Assembly: GCF_900086595.1 (NCBI RefSeq)
Contig: NZ_LT575472.1
Span: 525,323 to 589,322, forward strand
Source: Clostridium nigeriense
Lineage (GTDB): Bacteria; Bacillota; Clostridia; Clostridiales; Clostridiaceae
Length of the DNA: 64,000 nucleotides
Direction of reading: 5' to 3'
Positions within the stretch are counted from its first letter, which is position 1, and each line of letters begins with the position of its first letter. Of this stretch, positions 9,846-20,002 are shown in pieces. The translations under genes and the position numbers were made by a program. The notes beneath the pieces were generated by a model. That model was not told where the DNA came from, made no database searches, and was given only the letters and a program-made list of their open reading frames with translations.

Positions 9846-11120
9846 ATGCTATCAACCCTACGTAATGCCTGGAAGGTTCCCGAATTAAAAAAGAGATTTT
9901 TATGGACTATATTTTTAGTTGCAATTTTCAGGATAGGAACACATATTCCTGTTCCTGGAATTAGCACAGATGTTTTAAAAAATTTAGCTAGTAGTGGAAC
10001 TATTTTTGGTTTCTATGATCTAATATCAGGAGGAGCATTTAGACAATTTAGTATATTTGCTTTAAGTGTAACACCATATATTAATGCTTCTATTATAGTT
10101 CAACTTTTAACTATAGCAATTCCTTCATTAGAGCAACTTTCAAAAGAAGGCGAAGATGGAAGAAAGAAGATTCAAAAGATCACAAGAATTTTATCAATAG
10201 TTATTGGATTTATTCTTGCTTTTGGTACTTATAGCATGGTTGCAGCTAAAGGAGCTACAGTAGGAATGGTATGGCCTGAAATTATTGTTGTATTAATAGC
10301 TTTAGTAGCAGGTTCAACATTCTGTATGTGGTTAGGAGATCAAATTACAGCTAAAGGATTTGGAAATGGTATATCTATATTGATATTCGTAAATATAGTA
10401 TCTCAGTTACCTATAACTTTAATGTCATTATTTACATTAAAGGATCAAGGAAAAATTTCTATAATAGAAATTTTATTATTTGTTGCTGCTGCAATTTTAT
10501 TATTAGGAATAGTAATATTCTTCTCATTAGCAGAGAGAAGAATCCCTGTACAATATGCTGGTAAGGCTGTTGGATCTAAGGTTATGAGAGGCCAAAGCAC
10601 TCATATTCCTTTAAGTATTATAGGATCTGCTGTTATAGCCATAATATTTGCTATGTCAGTTATGATGTTCCCTAAAACAATTGCAGAATTCTTCCCAAAT
10701 TATGACTGGGCAATTTGGATAACAAGTAATAAATATAGTATATTTAATGAAAAAACTTGGATGTATCCAGTAGTTTATTCAATATTAACTATATTCTTTA
10801 CATGGTTCTATACACAAATTACTTTTAAACCAGATGAAATGTCAGAAAATCTGCATAAATCAGCTGGATTTGTACCAGGAGTAAGACCAGGAGAAGCAAC
10901 AGAAAAATATTTTGAAAAAGTACTTACAAAAGTATCTTTAGTTGGAGGAGTATTTGCTGCTTTACTAGCAATACTACCAATATTAATTTCAAACTCACAA
11001 TTACAAGGAATTCAATTTGGTGGAACATCATTATTAATTATGGTTGGGGTTGGACTTGATTTTTCAAGACAATTAGACTCACAATTAGTAATGAGACATT
11101 ATCAAGGATTCTTAAAATAG
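9846..11120 (+). CDS. secY: Preprotein translocase subunit SecY
   Basis: SecY (424 aa) is the channel-forming subunit of the SecYEG protein-export complex in the cytoplasmic membrane. Around ten hydrophobic helices can be read. Family motifs are present, including GTHIPVPGI near the N-terminus, [15 protein letters not shown] in a cytoplasmic loop, and the RRIPVQYA segment before the sixth helix. It sits directly after rplO, as in nearly all bacteria, tying export capacity to ribosome synthesis. Confidence 0.98.
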   Translation: MLSTLRNAWKVPELKKRFLWTIFLVAIFRIGTHIPVPGISTDVLKNLASSGTIFGFYDLISGGAFRQFSIFALSVTPYINASIIVQLLTIAIPSLEQLSKEGEDGRKKIQKITRILSIVIGFILAFGTYSMVAAKGATVGMVWPEIIVVLIALVAGSTFCMWLGDQITAKGFGNGISILIFVNIVSQLPITLMSLFTLKDQGKISIIEILLFVAAAILLLGIVIFFSLAERRIPVQYAGKAVGSKVMRGQSTHIPLSIIGSAVIAIIFAMSVMMFPKTIAEFFPNYDWAIWITSNKYSIFNEKTWMYPVVYSILTIFFTWFYTQITFKPDEMSENLHKSAGFVPGVRPGEATEKYFEKVLTKVSLVGGVFAALLAILPILISNSQLQGIQFGGTSLLIMVGVGLDFSRQLDSQLVMRHYQGFLK

Positions 11121-11142
11121 ATTAATAATGGAGATGATGCCC

Positions 11143-11793
11143 GTGAAGATAGTATTATTAGGTCCTCCTGGAGCAGGTAAGGGAACACAGGCAAAATCAA
11201 TTAGTAATAGATACTCAATACCACATATTTCTACAGGAGATATATTTAGAAAAAATATTTCTGAAAATACTCCTTTAGGAATAGAAGCTAAGAAGCACAT
11301 CGATAAAGGACAGTTAGTACCTGATGAAGTTACTATTAATATGGTAAAAGACAGGTTACAACAAGATGACTGTAAAAATGGATATTTATTAGATGGTTTC
11401 CCAAGGACAGTTAATCAAGCAGAAGCGCTTCAAGAATTCCTTTTAGGAAGAAATGAATCCCTTGATACTGCTTTATTAATTGAAGTACCTACTGGATTTA
11501 TTTTAGAAAGAATGACAGGTAGAAGAGTATGTCCATCATGTGGAGCTAGCTATCATATAAAGTTTAATCCACCAACTATAGCAGGCAAATGTGATGTTTG
11601 TGGAAGTGATGTAATCCAAAGAAAAGATGATACAGAAGAAACTGTATCTGAAAGACTTGATGTGTATGAGAGACAAACACAACCACTGATTGATTTTTAT
11701 AAAGAAAGAAACTTACTTTCAATTGTAGATGGAACAAAAGCTATTAATGAAGTATTTGAAGGTATCTGTAGTATCTTAGGGAGCGTTGAATAA
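11143..11793 (+). CDS. adk: Adenylate kinase
   Basis: Adenylate kinase (216 aa) interconverts ATP plus AMP with two ADP. It has the P-loop [11 protein letters not shown] at residues 7-17, the DGFPRT motif, and a lid domain with four cysteines (CPSCGAS and CDVCGSD), so it belongs to the zinc-binding long-lid group found in Gram-positives. I place the start at GTG 11143, where the protein begins (M)[13 protein letters not shown] with GGAG 9 nt upstream; the ATG at 11128 adds five residues without a ribosome binding site. Its stop overlaps map. Confidence 0.97.
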   Translation: MKIVLLGPPGAGKGTQAKSISNRYSIPHISTGDIFRKNISENTPLGIEAKKHIDKGQLVPDEVTINMVKDRLQQDDCKNGYLLDGFPRTVNQAEALQEFLLGRNESLDTALLIEVPTGFILERMTGRRVCPSCGASYHIKFNPPTIAGKCDVCGSDVIQRKDDTEETVSERLDVYERQTQPLIDFYKERNLLSIVDGTKAINEVFEGICSILGSVE

Positions 11794-12542
11794 TGATCAT
11801 CATTAAAAACAACAAAGAAATAGACCTAATGAGATCAGCAGGTAAAATAGTAGCAGAAACATTACTACTAGTTGAGGAAAAAGTAAGACCAGGAATAACT
11901 ACTGCTGAAATAGACAGGATAGCAGAAGAATTTATAACTAAGCATGGAGCAAAGCCTTCATTTAAAGGGCTGTATGGTTTTCCAGCTTCACTATGTATAT
12001 CTGTTAACGAGCAAGTAGTTCATGGGATCCCAGGAGGTTATGTATTAAAAGATGGCGATATAATTAGTGTAGACTGTGGGGCTCATATTAATGGATTTCA
12101 CGGAGATGCTGCAAGAACCTTTGGTGTTGGAAATATAAGTGAAGAAGCAAAAAAGTTAATTAATGTAACTAGAGAAAGTTTCTTTAGAGGTATAGAATAT
12201 GCTAAGGTTGGGAACAGACTTACTGATATATCACATGGAATACAAAGCTACGTTGAAGCCTCAGGCTTTTCTGTAGTTAGAGATTTCGTAGGACACGGTA
12301 TAGGTAGAGTTGTACACGAAGATCCAGAAGTACCTAATTATGGTCAACCGGGAAGGGGACCAAAATTAGTAGAGGGAATGGCTTTAGCCATTGAACCTAT
12401 GGTTAATGTAGGCAGCTATAAAGTTAAGACATTAAAAGATAACTGGACTGTAGTAACTAGTGATGGAAGTCTATCTGCGCACTACGAAAATACAATTGTA
12501 ATTTTACCAGATGGACCCGAAATATTAACACTGATTAAATAA
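11793..12542 (+). CDS. map: Methionine aminopeptidase, type I
   Basis: This enzyme (249 aa) removes the initiator methionine from nascent proteins using a dinuclear metal site. The pita-bread fold ligands can be read: the DGDIISVDCGAHINGFHGDAAR region supplies two aspartates, GHGIGRVVHE the histidine, and AIEPMVNVG and the final NWTVVTSDGSLSAHYENT region the two glutamates. The ATG overlaps the adk stop by one base (TAATG). Neighbourhood secY-adk-map-infA is standard. Confidence 0.98.
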   Translation: MIIIKNNKEIDLMRSAGKIVAETLLLVEEKVRPGITTAEIDRIAEEFITKHGAKPSFKGLYGFPASLCISVNEQVVHGIPGGYVLKDGDIISVDCGAHINGFHGDAARTFGVGNISEEAKKLINVTRESFFRGIEYAKVGNRLTDISHGIQSYVEASGFSVVRDFVGHGIGRVVHEDPEVPNYGQPGRGPKLVEGMALAIEPMVNVGSYKVKTLKDNWTVVTSDGSLSAHYENTIVILPDGPEILTLIK

Positions 12543-12623
12543 GTGTTGCTTAGTTATAAATTCGCATGATACCAAAAGGTGGCTTGTAGATTTATGGCTA
12601 AGGTAATCATTGAGGTGAAAAGT

Positions 12624-12905
12624 TTGCAAAACAATGACTTAATTGGGAAAGTGGTTCTTTCAAAAAGAGGAAGAGATAAAAGTCATTTATATGTTGTAAT
12701 AGGGCATTTAAGTGATAATTATGTAATTCTTAGTAATGGGAGCACTAAAACAGTTCAGATGCCGAAACAGAAGAATTTAAAACATATAAGTGTTTTAAAT
12801 GATGTAGATGATGAGATTAAAGAATCTATCATGTCAAAGGATAGAGGTACTGATTTAAAAATAAAAAGATTTCTAAAACTTAAAGGCATTGTTAAGGAGG
12901 GTTGA
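12624..12905 (+). CDS. KOW-domain RNA-binding protein (L14e-like)
   Basis: A small basic protein of 93 aa containing a KOW-like segment near its N-terminus ([15 protein letters not shown]). Proteins of this type are found between map and infA in many clostridia and are annotated as RNA-binding, related to eukaryotic and archaeal L14e; their exact role is not established. The TTG at 12624 is preferred, with GAGGTG 7 nt upstream, giving a protein starting (M)[10 protein letters not shown]. The longer frame from 12579 would add 15 residues. Its position suggests a link with translation initiation or ribosome assembly. Confidence 0.85.
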   Translation: MQNNDLIGKVVLSKRGRDKSHLYVVIGHLSDNYVILSNGSTKTVQMPKQKNLKHISVLNDVDDEIKESIMSKDRGTDLKIKRFLKLKGIVKEG

Positions 12906-12912
12906 TTACCTT

Positions 12913-13131
12913 ATGTCAAAAGATGATGTAATAGAAATGCAAGGTACTGTACTAGAAGCACTACCAAATGCTATGTTCCAAGTTGAACTAGAGAGTGGTC
13001 ACAAGATTCTAGCACATATTTCAGGAAAATTAAGAATGAACTTCATAAGAATTCTACCAGGAGATAAGGTTACGATAGAACTTTCTCCATATGATTTAAC
13101 AAGAGGTAGAATTACATGGAGAGCAAAATAA
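12913..13131 (+). CDS. infA: Translation initiation factor IF-1
   Basis: IF-1 (72 aa) is a single OB-fold protein that occupies the 30S A-site during initiation. The sequence [18 protein letters not shown] and the end [11 protein letters not shown] match bacterial IF-1 closely. The ATG at 12913 is used because it gives the family's standard 72 residues and GGAGGG lies upstream; an in-frame start at 12889 would lie inside the previous gene. Confidence 0.98.
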   Translation: MSKDDVIEMQGTVLEALPNAMFQVELESGHKILAHISGKLRMNFIRILPGDKVTIELSPYDLTRGRITWRAK

Positions 13132-13151
13132 AAAGTGGTAAAGACCACTAA

Positions 13152-13286
<135 letters not shown>

Positions 13287-13336
13287 TACAATCAAAGTAT
13301 AGGCAGAAAAAGTATAATTTTACTATGTATATCGTA

Positions 13337-13365
13337 TTGACTTTTCAGTTAAAGTCAAATATGAT
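13337..13365 (+). promoter_or_regulatory. Internal promoter for rpsM-rpsK-rpsD-rpoA-rplQ
   Basis: TTGACT at 13337-13342 and TATGAT at 13360-13365 with a 17-bp spacer form a good sigma-A promoter in the 221-nt gap between rpmJ and rpsM. It would let the alpha section be transcribed independently of the spc section. Confidence 0.75.
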
Positions 13366-13507
13366 TATATAGGCATTCAAATAAGTAGATAAATTTTAGG
13401 TGCGGCTGACAGTAGAGAATAGCTCTACTGACCTAGGATTTTATTATATAAATACACACATATAATCAAAATTGTATGCATTTCAATATCAGGAGGTGTA
13501 AGTTTTA
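13366..13507 (+). promoter_or_regulatory. Structured leader of rpsM (alpha operon)
   Basis: Downstream of the internal promoter lies a compact hairpin. CAGTAGAG (13410-13417) pairs with CTCTACTG (13423-13430) over a 5-nt loop, and AGGT (13398-13401) pairs with ACCT (13431-13434) to close an internal loop. The structure lies about 70 nt before the rpsM start and has no T-run, so it is not a simple terminator. Binding of a ribosomal protein such as S4 for feedback control is an inference from the E. coli alpha operon, where the mechanism differs in detail. Confidence 0.5.
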
Positions 13508-13873
13508 ATGGCAAGAATTTCAGGCGTAGACCTACCAAGAGAAAAAAGAGTTGAAATAGGTCTAACATATATATACGGTATAGGACTTTCTACTTCACAC
13601 AAGATTTTAGCAGAAACAGGAGTTAATCCTGATACAAGAGTTAAAGATCTTACTGAAGAAGAAGTAACAAAAATCAGAGAATACGTAAAGACTTTAACAA
13701 TTGAAGGTGACTTAAGAAGAGAAGTTGCTTTAAATATCAAGAGATTAGTAGAAATTGGATGTTATAGAGGAATTAGACATAGAAAAGGTCTTCCAGTTAG
13801 AGGACAAAAAACTAAGACTAACGCTAGAACAAGAAAAGGTCCAAAGAAAACTATCGCAAATAAGAAGAAGTAG
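13508..13873 (+). CDS. rpsM: 30S ribosomal protein S13
   Basis: S13 (121 aa) sits in the 30S head and contacts P-site tRNA and the 50S subunit. It begins [20 protein letters not shown] and has the [19 protein letters not shown] motif and basic tail ([19 protein letters not shown]). Ribosome binding site AGGAGGTG 8 nt upstream. It is the first gene after the internal promoter. Confidence 0.98.
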   Translation: MARISGVDLPREKRVEIGLTYIYGIGLSTSHKILAETGVNPDTRVKDLTEEEVTKIREYVKTLTIEGDLRREVALNIKRLVEIGCYRGIRHRKGLPVRGQKTKTNARTRKGPKKTIANKKK

Positions 13874-13888
13874 TGAGGAGGGAATTCG

Positions 13889-14281
13889 ATGGCTCAAAAA
13901 GTTAAAAAGACTAGAAGAAGAAAAGAAAGAAAGAACGTTGAGCATGGTGCTGCACACATCAAATCAACTTTCAATAACTCAATAGTTACTTTAACTGATG
14001 CAGTAGGAAATGCTTTATCATGGTCAAGTGCAGGAGCTTTAGGCTTCAGAGGATCAAGAAAGAGTACTCCATTCGCAGCTCAAATGGCAGCTGAAACAGC
14101 AGCTAAAGCAGCTATGGAACATGGATTAAAAAGTATAGAAGTATATGTAAAGGGACCTGGAGCTGGTAGAGAAGCAGCTATCAGATCTTTACAAGCAGCT
14201 GGATTAGAAGTAACTCTAATTAAAGATGTTACTCCAATTCCACACAACGGATGTAGACCACCAAAGAGAAGAAGAGTCTAG
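13889..14281 (+). CDS. rpsK: 30S ribosomal protein S11
   Basis: S11 (130 aa) lines the 30S platform near the Shine-Dalgarno helix. The [18 protein letters not shown] segment, the [17 protein letters not shown] stretch and the C-terminal [15 protein letters not shown] are diagnostic. Ribosome binding site GAGGAGGG; 15 nt after rpsM. Confidence 0.98.
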   Translation: MAQKVKKTRRRKERKNVEHGAAHIKSTFNNSIVTLTDAVGNALSWSSAGALGFRGSRKSTPFAAQMAAETAAKAAMEHGLKSIEVYVKGPGAGREAAIRSLQAAGLEVTLIKDVTPIPHNGCRPPKRRRV

Positions 14282-14304
14282 TATTCATATAGGAGGTGTA
14301 ATTA

Positions 14305-14925
14305 ATGGCAAGATATACTGGAGCTACATGTAGATTATGTAGAAGAGAAGGTATGAAATTATTCCTTAAAGGGGATAGATGTTATACAGATAAATGTGCT
14401 TTTGTTAGAAGAAGTTATGCACCAGGACAACATGGAGCAGCTAAGAAAAAATTATCTAACTACGGCGTACAATTAAGAGAAAAGCAAAAAGCTAGAAGAA
14501 TATACGGAGTATTAGAAGGCCAATTCAGAACTTATTATGAAAAGGCTGATAATATGAGAGGTATCACTGGTGAAAACTTACTTAAATTATTAGAAATGAG
14601 ATTAGATAACGTTGTTTACAGATTAGGTTATGGTGCTTCAAGAGCTGAAGCTAGACAATTAGTTACTCATGGACATTTCTTAGTAAATGGTAAGAAAGTT
14701 GATATTGCTTCATACAAAGTTTCTGTTAACGATGAAATATTAGTAACAGAAAAGAGCAGAGGAACTGAAAAATTCAAGACATTTATTGAAAATCCAAAGA
14801 CTTTACCAAAGTGGTTAGAAGCAAATGTTGAAAATTATTCAGGAAAAGTTATAGCTGAGCCATCAAGAGAAGACATTGACGTTCCAGTTAATGAAACTCT
14901 TATCGTTGAGTTATATAGTAAGTAA
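14305..14925 (+). CDS. rpsD: 30S ribosomal protein S4 (zinc-finger form)
   Basis: S4 (206 aa) is a primary 16S rRNA-binding protein, and in many bacteria it represses its own synthesis. The N-terminus has four cysteines (CRLC and then C and C around residues 9-31), so this is the zinc-binding C+ type. The S4 RNA-binding domain reads [19 protein letters not shown] and [15 protein letters not shown]. In Bacillus rpsD is a separate gene; here it is inside the alpha operon, as in other clostridia. Confidence 0.97.
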   Translation: MARYTGATCRLCRREGMKLFLKGDRCYTDKCAFVRRSYAPGQHGAAKKKLSNYGVQLREKQKARRIYGVLEGQFRTYYEKADNMRGITGENLLKLLEMRLDNVVYRLGYGASRAEARQLVTHGHFLVNGKKVDIASYKVSVNDEILVTEKSRGTEKFKTFIENPKTLPKWLEANVENYSGKVIAEPSREDIDVPVNETLIVELYSK

Positions 14926-14933
14926 TAGTTTAG

Positions 14934-14970
14934 TATTTGTATTGTTAAGATTTATCTTACAATACAAATA
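14934..14970 (+). other. Long hairpin between rpsD and rpoA
   Basis: An almost perfect stem of 17 bp with one bulged base (14934-14951 with 14954-14970, loop TT) lies in the 102-nt gap before rpoA. It is not followed by a T-run, so it is unlikely to stop transcription by itself. It could be a cleavage or stability element that sets the level of rpoA against the ribosomal genes. Confidence 0.55.
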
Positions 14971-15027
14971 TATAAACAGTTGCCCTCAGAATAAAGTTGC
15001 CATTTAAAATATAAGGAGGGTTTGTAC

Positions 15028-15975
15028 ATGTTAGAAATAGAAAAGCCAATTATTGAATGTATAGAAGCAAATGAAAATGGTACTTATGGTAAATATGTAG
15101 TTGAACCATTAGAAAGAGGATATGGTATAACTCTTGGAAATGCTCTAAGAAGAATACTTTTATCATCACTTCCAGGTGCAGCTCCAACATCAGTTAAAAT
15201 TGATGGAGTACTACATGAATTTTCAACTGTACAAGGTGTTAAAGAAGATGTTACAGAAATAATATTAAACATCAAATCTTTAGCTTTAATAATGAATGGT
15301 GAAGGTCCAAAGACTATATATATAGATGCTCAAGGACCTGGAGTAGTTACAGGTGCAGATATAAAAACTGATGGAGATGTTGAAGTTGTAAGTAAAGATC
15401 TTCATATTGCTACGTTAGATGATAATGGTAAGCTATATATGGAGATAACAGTTAATAGAGGAAGAGGATACGTTACTCAAAATAAAAATAAGAGTGAAGA
15501 TCTTCCATTATCATCTATTGCTGTAGACTCAATTTATACACCAGTTAAGAGAGTTAACTTTAATGTTGAAAATACAAGAGTAGGTCAAATTACTGACTAC
15601 GATAAGTTAACATTAGAAATCTGGACTAATGGAACTATTAAAATAGATGAAGCTATAAGCTTATCTGCAAAAATTCTTATAGAACATTTTAAACTATTTA
15701 TGTCATTAGGAGATAGTACTAATGATGTAGAGATTATGATAGAAAAAGAAGAAGATAAAAAAGAAAAAGTACTAGAAATGACTGTAGAAGAGTTAGATTT
15801 ATCAGTTAGATCATATAACTGTTTAAAGAGAGCTGGTATTAATACAGTTCAAGAACTTGCTGGAAAATCAATGGATGACATGATGAAGGTAAGAAATCTA
15901 GGAAAGAAATCTTTAGAGGAAGTCGAAAGAAAGCTTAAGGAATTAGGCTTAGGATTAAGACTAAACGATGAGTAA
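15028..15975 (+). CDS. rpoA: RNA polymerase subunit alpha
   Basis: The alpha subunit (315 aa) dimerises to start RNA polymerase assembly. The N-terminal domain shows [19 protein letters not shown] and [14 protein letters not shown]; the C-terminal domain (about residues 250-310) has [19 protein letters not shown] and [17 protein letters not shown], which contact DNA and regulators. I use the ATG at 15028 (ribosome binding site AAGGAGGG), since the in-frame start at 15022 lies too close to it. It precedes rplQ by 14 nt. Confidence 0.98.
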   Translation: MLEIEKPIIECIEANENGTYGKYVVEPLERGYGITLGNALRRILLSSLPGAAPTSVKIDGVLHEFSTVQGVKEDVTEIILNIKSLALIMNGEGPKTIYIDAQGPGVVTGADIKTDGDVEVVSKDLHIATLDDNGKLYMEITVNRGRGYVTQNKNKSEDLPLSSIAVDSIYTPVKRVNFNVENTRVGQITDYDKLTLEIWTNGTIKIDEAISLSAKILIEHFKLFMSLGDSTNDVEIMIEKEEDKKEKVLEMTVEELDLSVRSYNCLKRAGINTVQELAGKSMDDMMKVRNLGKKSLEEVERKLKELGLGLRLNDE

Positions 15976-15989
15976 GGAGGTAAATCCAT

Positions 15990-16331
15990 ATGGCAGGTTA
16001 TCGTAAATTAGGTCGTCCTACTGACCAAAGAAGAGCTATGTTAAGAAGCCTTGTTACAAGCTTTTTAAAGCATGGTAAAATAGAAACAACTGAAACAAGA
16101 GCAAAAGAAACTAGAAAATTAGCTGAAAAGATGATCACTTTAGCAAAAAGAGGTGACCTTCACGCTAGAAGACAAGTTTTAGCTTTTGTTCACGAAGAAG
16201 AAGTAGTTCAAAACCTATTTGACAACATTGCTCCAAAGTACGCTGAAAGAAATGGTGGATACACTAGAATGTACAAAAAGGGCCCAAGAAGAGGGGACGG
16301 AGCTGAAGTTGTTATACTTGAATTAGTATAA
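15990..16331 (+). CDS. rplQ: 50S ribosomal protein L17
   Basis: L17 (113 aa) is located near the tunnel exit. It begins [19 protein letters not shown] and ends with [19 protein letters not shown] then VILELV, the normal family ends. It is the last gene of the ribosomal cluster and is followed within 7 nt by a strong terminator. Confidence 0.98.
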   Translation: MAGYRKLGRPTDQRRAMLRSLVTSFLKHGKIETTETRAKETRKLAEKMITLAKRGDLHARRQVLAFVHEEEVVQNLFDNIAPKYAERNGGYTRMYKKGPRRGDGAEVVILELV

Positions 16332-16337
16332 TATATA

Positions 16338-16371
16338 GGGGATTAAGTGGTATAACTTAGTCCCCATTTTT
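16338..16371 (+). terminator. Terminator of the ribosomal supercluster
   Basis: GGGGATTAAGT at 16338-16348 pairs with AACTTAGTCCCC at 16354-16365 (one G-U pair) and is followed by TTTTT. This ends the rpsJ-to-rplQ cluster. Confidence 0.93.
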
Positions 16372-16446
16372 GCATATAAAAAAATAATTATGTTTTTAAG
16401 TATGTTAAATATTATATAAGAATTTAAAAATTTATAATTAAAGTAA

Positions 16447-16474
16447 TTGTAAATGAAATAATGTATATTATAAT
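16447..16474 (+). promoter_or_regulatory. Probable promoter of ecfA1-ecfA2-ecfT-truA
   Basis: TTGTAA at 16447-16452 and TATAAT at 16469-16474 with a 16-bp spacer. The surrounding DNA is extremely A/T rich, so chance matches are likely and this call is tentative. The rest of the 225-nt gap holds only the rplQ terminator. Confidence 0.4.
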
Positions 16475-16556
16475 ATTCTTATGTTAATGTATATACACTT
16501 ATTAAGTTTTTATATAATACTTAATTTGAGTTAAGCAATTTAAGGAGGGCTATATT

Positions 16557-17402
16557 ATGAAAGAAGCAATGATTAAATGCGATAATGTATCTTTTAAATA
16601 TAGGGCAAATGAGGGAGAAGAAGAAAGATATGCAGTTAATGGCGTAAGTTTTCAAGTTGAAAAAGGAGAATTTCTAGTAATTTTAGGGCATAATGGTTCT
16701 GGTAAATCAACTATTGCTAAACATATGAATGCTCTTTTGGTACCATCAAATGGAACTGTTGTAGTAGATAATTTAAATACATCAGATCCGAATAATTTAT
16801 GGGATATAAGGGCAAAGGCTGGGATGGTTTTTCAAAATCCTGATAATCAGCTAGTAGCTACTATAGTTGAAGAAGATGTTGCTTTTGGACCAGAGAACCT
16901 AGGCATAGAACCAGAAGAAATAAGAAAAAGAGTCGATGAAAGTTTAAAAAAAGTTGGAATGTATGAATATAGAAGGCATGCACCACATTTACTTTCTGGA
17001 GGACAAAAACAAAGAATTGCAATTGCTGGAATATTAGCAATGAAGCCACAATGCATTATATTTGATGAGCCTACTGCAATGTTAGATCCATCAGGAAGAA
17101 AAGAAGTTCTAAATAATATAAAAGAAATTAATAAAAAATATGGAATAACTATAGTTCTTATAACTCATTATATGGATGAAGCTGCACAAGCAGATAGAGT
17201 AATAGTTATGGATAATGGAAAGATAATATTAGAAGGAAAGCCAAGAGAAGTATTTTCTAATGTAAAAGAGATGAAAGAAATAGGATTAGATGTTCCACAA
17301 GTGACAGAATTATGCTATGAATTAAAGAATAGCGGTATAAATATAGATACAAATATTTTAAATGTAGATGAGATGGTGAATGCGATATGTCAATTAAGAT
17401 AG
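16557..17402 (+). CDS. ecfA1: ECF transporter ATPase A1
   Basis: One of the two ATPases (281 aa) of a group II energy-coupling factor transporter, which takes up vitamins and metals using exchangeable substrate-binding S proteins. It shows Walker [11 protein letters not shown]-loop [11 protein letters not shown], signature [13 protein letters not shown] and Walker [13 protein letters not shown]. It lies first in ecfA1-ecfA2-ecfT and overlaps ecfA2 by 16 nt. No S component is in the window, consistent with a shared module whose S genes lie elsewhere. Confidence 0.96.
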   Translation: MKEAMIKCDNVSFKYRANEGEEERYAVNGVSFQVEKGEFLVILGHNGSGKSTIAKHMNALLVPSNGTVVVDNLNTSDPNNLWDIRAKAGMVFQNPDNQLVATIVEEDVAFGPENLGIEPEEIRKRVDESLKKVGMYEYRRHAPHLLSGGQKQRIAIAGILAMKPQCIIFDEPTAMLDPSGRKEVLNNIKEINKKYGITIVLITHYMDEAAQADRVIVMDNGKIILEGKPREVFSNVKEMKEIGLDVPQVTELCYELKNSGINIDTNILNVDEMVNAICQLR

Positions 17403-18247
17403 AGAATTTAGTACATGTTTATATGCCAAAATCTCCTTTTGAAAAAGTAGCTTTAAATAATGTTAACTTAGAAATAAACGAAGGAGAATTTGTTGCTTTA
17501 ATAGGTCATACAGGTTCGGGTAAATCAACTTTAATTCAACATATGAATGGATTACTTAAGCCTACATCTGGAAAGATAATAGTAGACGGAATTGATATTA
17601 CTAAAGAGGGTATAAAGCTTACAGATATAAGAAAAAAAGTAGGTCTAGTTTTTCAATATCCTGAGTATCAATTATTTGAAGAAACTATAGAAAAAGATAT
17701 TGAATATGGACCAAGAAACTTAGGTCTTAATCAAGAAGAAATAACAAGAAGAGTAAAAAATTCTATGAAAATGGTTGGTTTAGATTATGAGGAGTATAAA
17801 AATAAATCACCATTTGATTTAAGTGGTGGGCAAAAAAGAAGAGTTGCTATAGCTGGAGTTATAGCTATGGAACCAAAGGTGCTTATATTAGATGAACCAA
17901 CAGCTGGATTAGATCCAAAGGGGAGAGATGATATCTTAGCTCAAATAAAGATCTTACATGAAGAATATAAGATGACTATTATTTTAGTTAGCCATAGCAT
18001 GGAAGATGTAGGAAAGCTTGCTGAAAGAATAATAGTTATGAATAAGGGCCAAGTAGCCTTAGAAGGAGAACCAGCTAAAGTATTTAAAGAAGTTGATACA
18101 TTAGAAAAGATAGGGTTAGCAGTACCGCAAGTAACTTACCTTATGAGAGCATTAAAAGAAAAAGGATTTAATGTATCAGATGAGGTTTATACTATTAATC
18201 AAGGTAAAGAAGAATTACTAAGAATATTAAAGGAAGTTAAAAATTAG
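17387..18247 (+). CDS. ecfA2: ECF transporter ATPase A2
   Basis: The second ATPase (286 aa) of the ECF module, forming a heterodimer with EcfA1 that drives EcfT. It has Walker [11 protein letters not shown]-loop [11 protein letters not shown], signature [13 protein letters not shown] and Walker [13 protein letters not shown]. The PEYQ Q-loop is typical for A2, against PDNQ in A1. The ATG lies within the end of ecfA1, so the pair is translationally coupled. Confidence 0.96.
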   Translation: MSIKIENLVHVYMPKSPFEKVALNNVNLEINEGEFVALIGHTGSGKSTLIQHMNGLLKPTSGKIIVDGIDITKEGIKLTDIRKKVGLVFQYPEYQLFEETIEKDIEYGPRNLGLNQEEITRRVKNSMKMVGLDYEEYKNKSPFDLSGGQKRRVAIAGVIAMEPKVLILDEPTAGLDPKGRDDILAQIKILHEEYKMTIILVSHSMEDVGKLAERIIVMNKGQVALEGEPAKVFKEVDTLEKIGLAVPQVTYLMRALKEKGFNVSDEVYTINQGKEELLRILKEVKN

Positions 18248-18258
18248 GGGGATCAAAA

Positions 18259-19062
18259 ATGATAAAAGATATAACTATAGGTCAATACATACCAGGCGAA
18301 ACCTTTGTTCATAAATTAGATCCTAGAACTAAAATAATATTATCAATTTTATTTATTGTTTCTTTATTTATTGTAGATAAATTCGTTGGATATGTATTAA
18401 TAATTGGATTTTTAGCATTAACAGTATATGTAGCTAAATTACCACCAAGATATTTATACAAAGGATTAAAACCTGTATTCTTTCTTATAATTTTTACTGC
18501 AGTTTTAAATATATTTATGATAAAAGGAACAGCTAATACTTTGATTTTTGAACTTGGATTTATTAAAGTATATAGTGAAGGCTTGAGAACAGCAGCATTT
18601 ATGGCTTTAAGACTTATCTTTTTAATAATGGGTACATCGGTTCTTACATTAACTACATCTCCAATTGAATTGACAGATGGAATAGAAAGATTACTTAGAC
18701 CTATTGGTAAAGAAATGGCCCATGAACTTGCTATGATGATGACAATAGCCCTAAGGTTTATACCAACGTTAATGGATGAAACTGATAAAATTATGATGGC
18801 TCAAAAGGCAAGAGGCGCTGATTTTGAAAGCGGTGGATTAATTCAAAAGGCTAAGAGCTTAATACCATTACTAATACCACTATTTATAAGTTCCTTTAGA
18901 AGAGCGGATGAGCTTGCTATGGCAATGGAATCCAGGGCTTATAGAGGGGGAAATGGTAGAACTAGAATGAAGGAATTAAAATTTTCTAATAAAGATATAA
19001 TAGCCTTTGGTATATTTTCAGTATTGTTTGTAGGAAGCCTACTAGTTAGATTTGTATTATAA
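18259..19062 (+). CDS. ecfT: ECF transporter transmembrane protein T
   Basis: The membrane scaffold (267 aa) linking the ATPases with interchangeable S proteins. Several hydrophobic helices lie in the first half and one at the C-terminus. The two coupling-helix arginine motifs are visible as QKARGADFESGG (about residue 175) and MESRAYRGGNGRT (about 220), which insert into the ATPases. It is 11 nt after ecfA2 and precedes truA, a conserved Firmicute arrangement. Confidence 0.96.
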   Translation: MIKDITIGQYIPGETFVHKLDPRTKIILSILFIVSLFIVDKFVGYVLIIGFLALTVYVAKLPPRYLYKGLKPVFFLIIFTAVLNIFMIKGTANTLIFELGFIKVYSEGLRTAAFMALRLIFLIMGTSVLTLTTSPIELTDGIERLLRPIGKEMAHELAMMMTIALRFIPTLMDETDKIMMAQKARGADFESGGLIQKAKSLIPLLIPLFISSFRRADELAMAMESRAYRGGNGRTRMKELKFSNKDIIAFGIFSVLFVGSLLVRFVL

Positions 19063-19085
19063 TCCAGCTATAAAGGTGATAGAAT

Positions 19086-19820
19086 ATGAGAAATATCAAG
19101 ATAACTTTAGAATATGATGGAACTAATTATTTAGGGTGGCAAAAGCAAAAGGTGGGAAAAACTATTCAAGGAACCTTAGAAGAGGCTATAAAGACTTTAA
19201 CTCATGAAGATATAGAAGTTATTGGGAGCTCCAGAACAGATGCAGGAGTACACGCAAGAGGTTTTATAGCTAATTTTAAAACCAATAGCAAAATACCAGC
19301 AGAAAAATTTAGAGAAGCTATAAATCATAAGTTACCTGATGATATAGTAATATTAAAATCAGAAATGGTAGAAGATGATTTTCACTCAAGGTATAACGCT
19401 AGGGGAAAAACCTATTCCTATTCCATATTAAATAGAGATGTAACATCAGCTATAGATAGAAATTATATATATCATGTAAAGCGTGAATTAGATTTAAATT
19501 CTATGAGAGAAGCTTGCAAGTATTTTATAGGAACTTATGATTTTTCTGCCTTTAAAACTAGTGGAAGTTCAGTTAAGAGTAGTATAAGAACTATAAGTGA
19601 CCTATATATTGAAAAAAATGATAATATTATAAAAATTTTTGTTACAGGTGATGGTTTTTTATACAATATGGTTAGAATAATAGTAGGAACTCTAATTATG
19701 GTTGGAAATAATAAAATTAAACCAGAAGAAATAAAAAATATAATAAATAGTAAGAATAGGGATAATGCAGGTATATGTGTGCCTCCTACTGGTTTAACAC
19801 TAGAAAAAGTCTACTATTAA
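19086..19820 (+). CDS. truA: tRNA pseudouridine(38-40) synthase
   Basis: TruA (244 aa) converts uridines 38-40 of the tRNA anticodon stem to pseudouridine. The catalytic aspartate is in [13 protein letters not shown] (about residue 53), and the [12 protein letters not shown] and [16 protein letters not shown] motifs are family signatures. It follows ecfT by 23 nt and probably shares its transcript. rplM has its own strong promoter 39 nt after the truA stop, and no hairpin terminator is obvious between them. Confidence 0.97.
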   Translation: MRNIKITLEYDGTNYLGWQKQKVGKTIQGTLEEAIKTLTHEDIEVIGSSRTDAGVHARGFIANFKTNSKIPAEKFREAINHKLPDDIVILKSEMVEDDFHSRYNARGKTYSYSILNRDVTSAIDRNYIYHVKRELDLNSMREACKYFIGTYDFSAFKTSGSSVKSSIRTISDLYIEKNDNIIKIFVTGDGFLYNMVRIIVGTLIMVGNNKIKPEEIKNIINSKNRDNAGICVPPTGLTLEKVYY

Positions 19821-19858
19821 AATTAAAAAAATTAATTTAAATAATGAAACAAAATATA

Positions 19859-19887
19859 TTGACACACCCGTAAGCGTGTATTATAAT
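19859..19887 (+). promoter_or_regulatory. Consensus promoter of rplM-rpsI
   Basis: A perfect TTGACA (19859-19864), 17-bp spacer and perfect TATAAT (19882-19887). This is the strongest-looking promoter in the window. Confidence 0.92.
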
Positions 19888-20002
19888 AAGTTTGTTTGTT
19901 AGAATATTTATGTATATAAGATCCACTAGCCCCGGGTCTTGACATAAAAGCAGTTACTTAAAAAGAAGTAAAGCACAAATGTAAGTTCAGGGAGGGAAAA
20001 AC
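19888..20002 (+). promoter_or_regulatory. Candidate L13-type leader of rplM-rpsI
   Basis: The untranslated leader of about 110 nt contains a hairpin (AGATCC at 19919-19924 with GGGTCT at 19934-19939) and a weaker one (TTACTT 19954-19959 with AAGTAA 19966-19971). Many Firmicutes have an L13 autoregulatory leader at this place. I cannot align this copy to that family by eye, so the identity is inference from position and structure. Confidence 0.5.

Noticed and set aside
13755..13985. Open frame spanning the end of rpsM and start of rpsK
   Set aside because: It uses another frame through two certain ribosomal genes.
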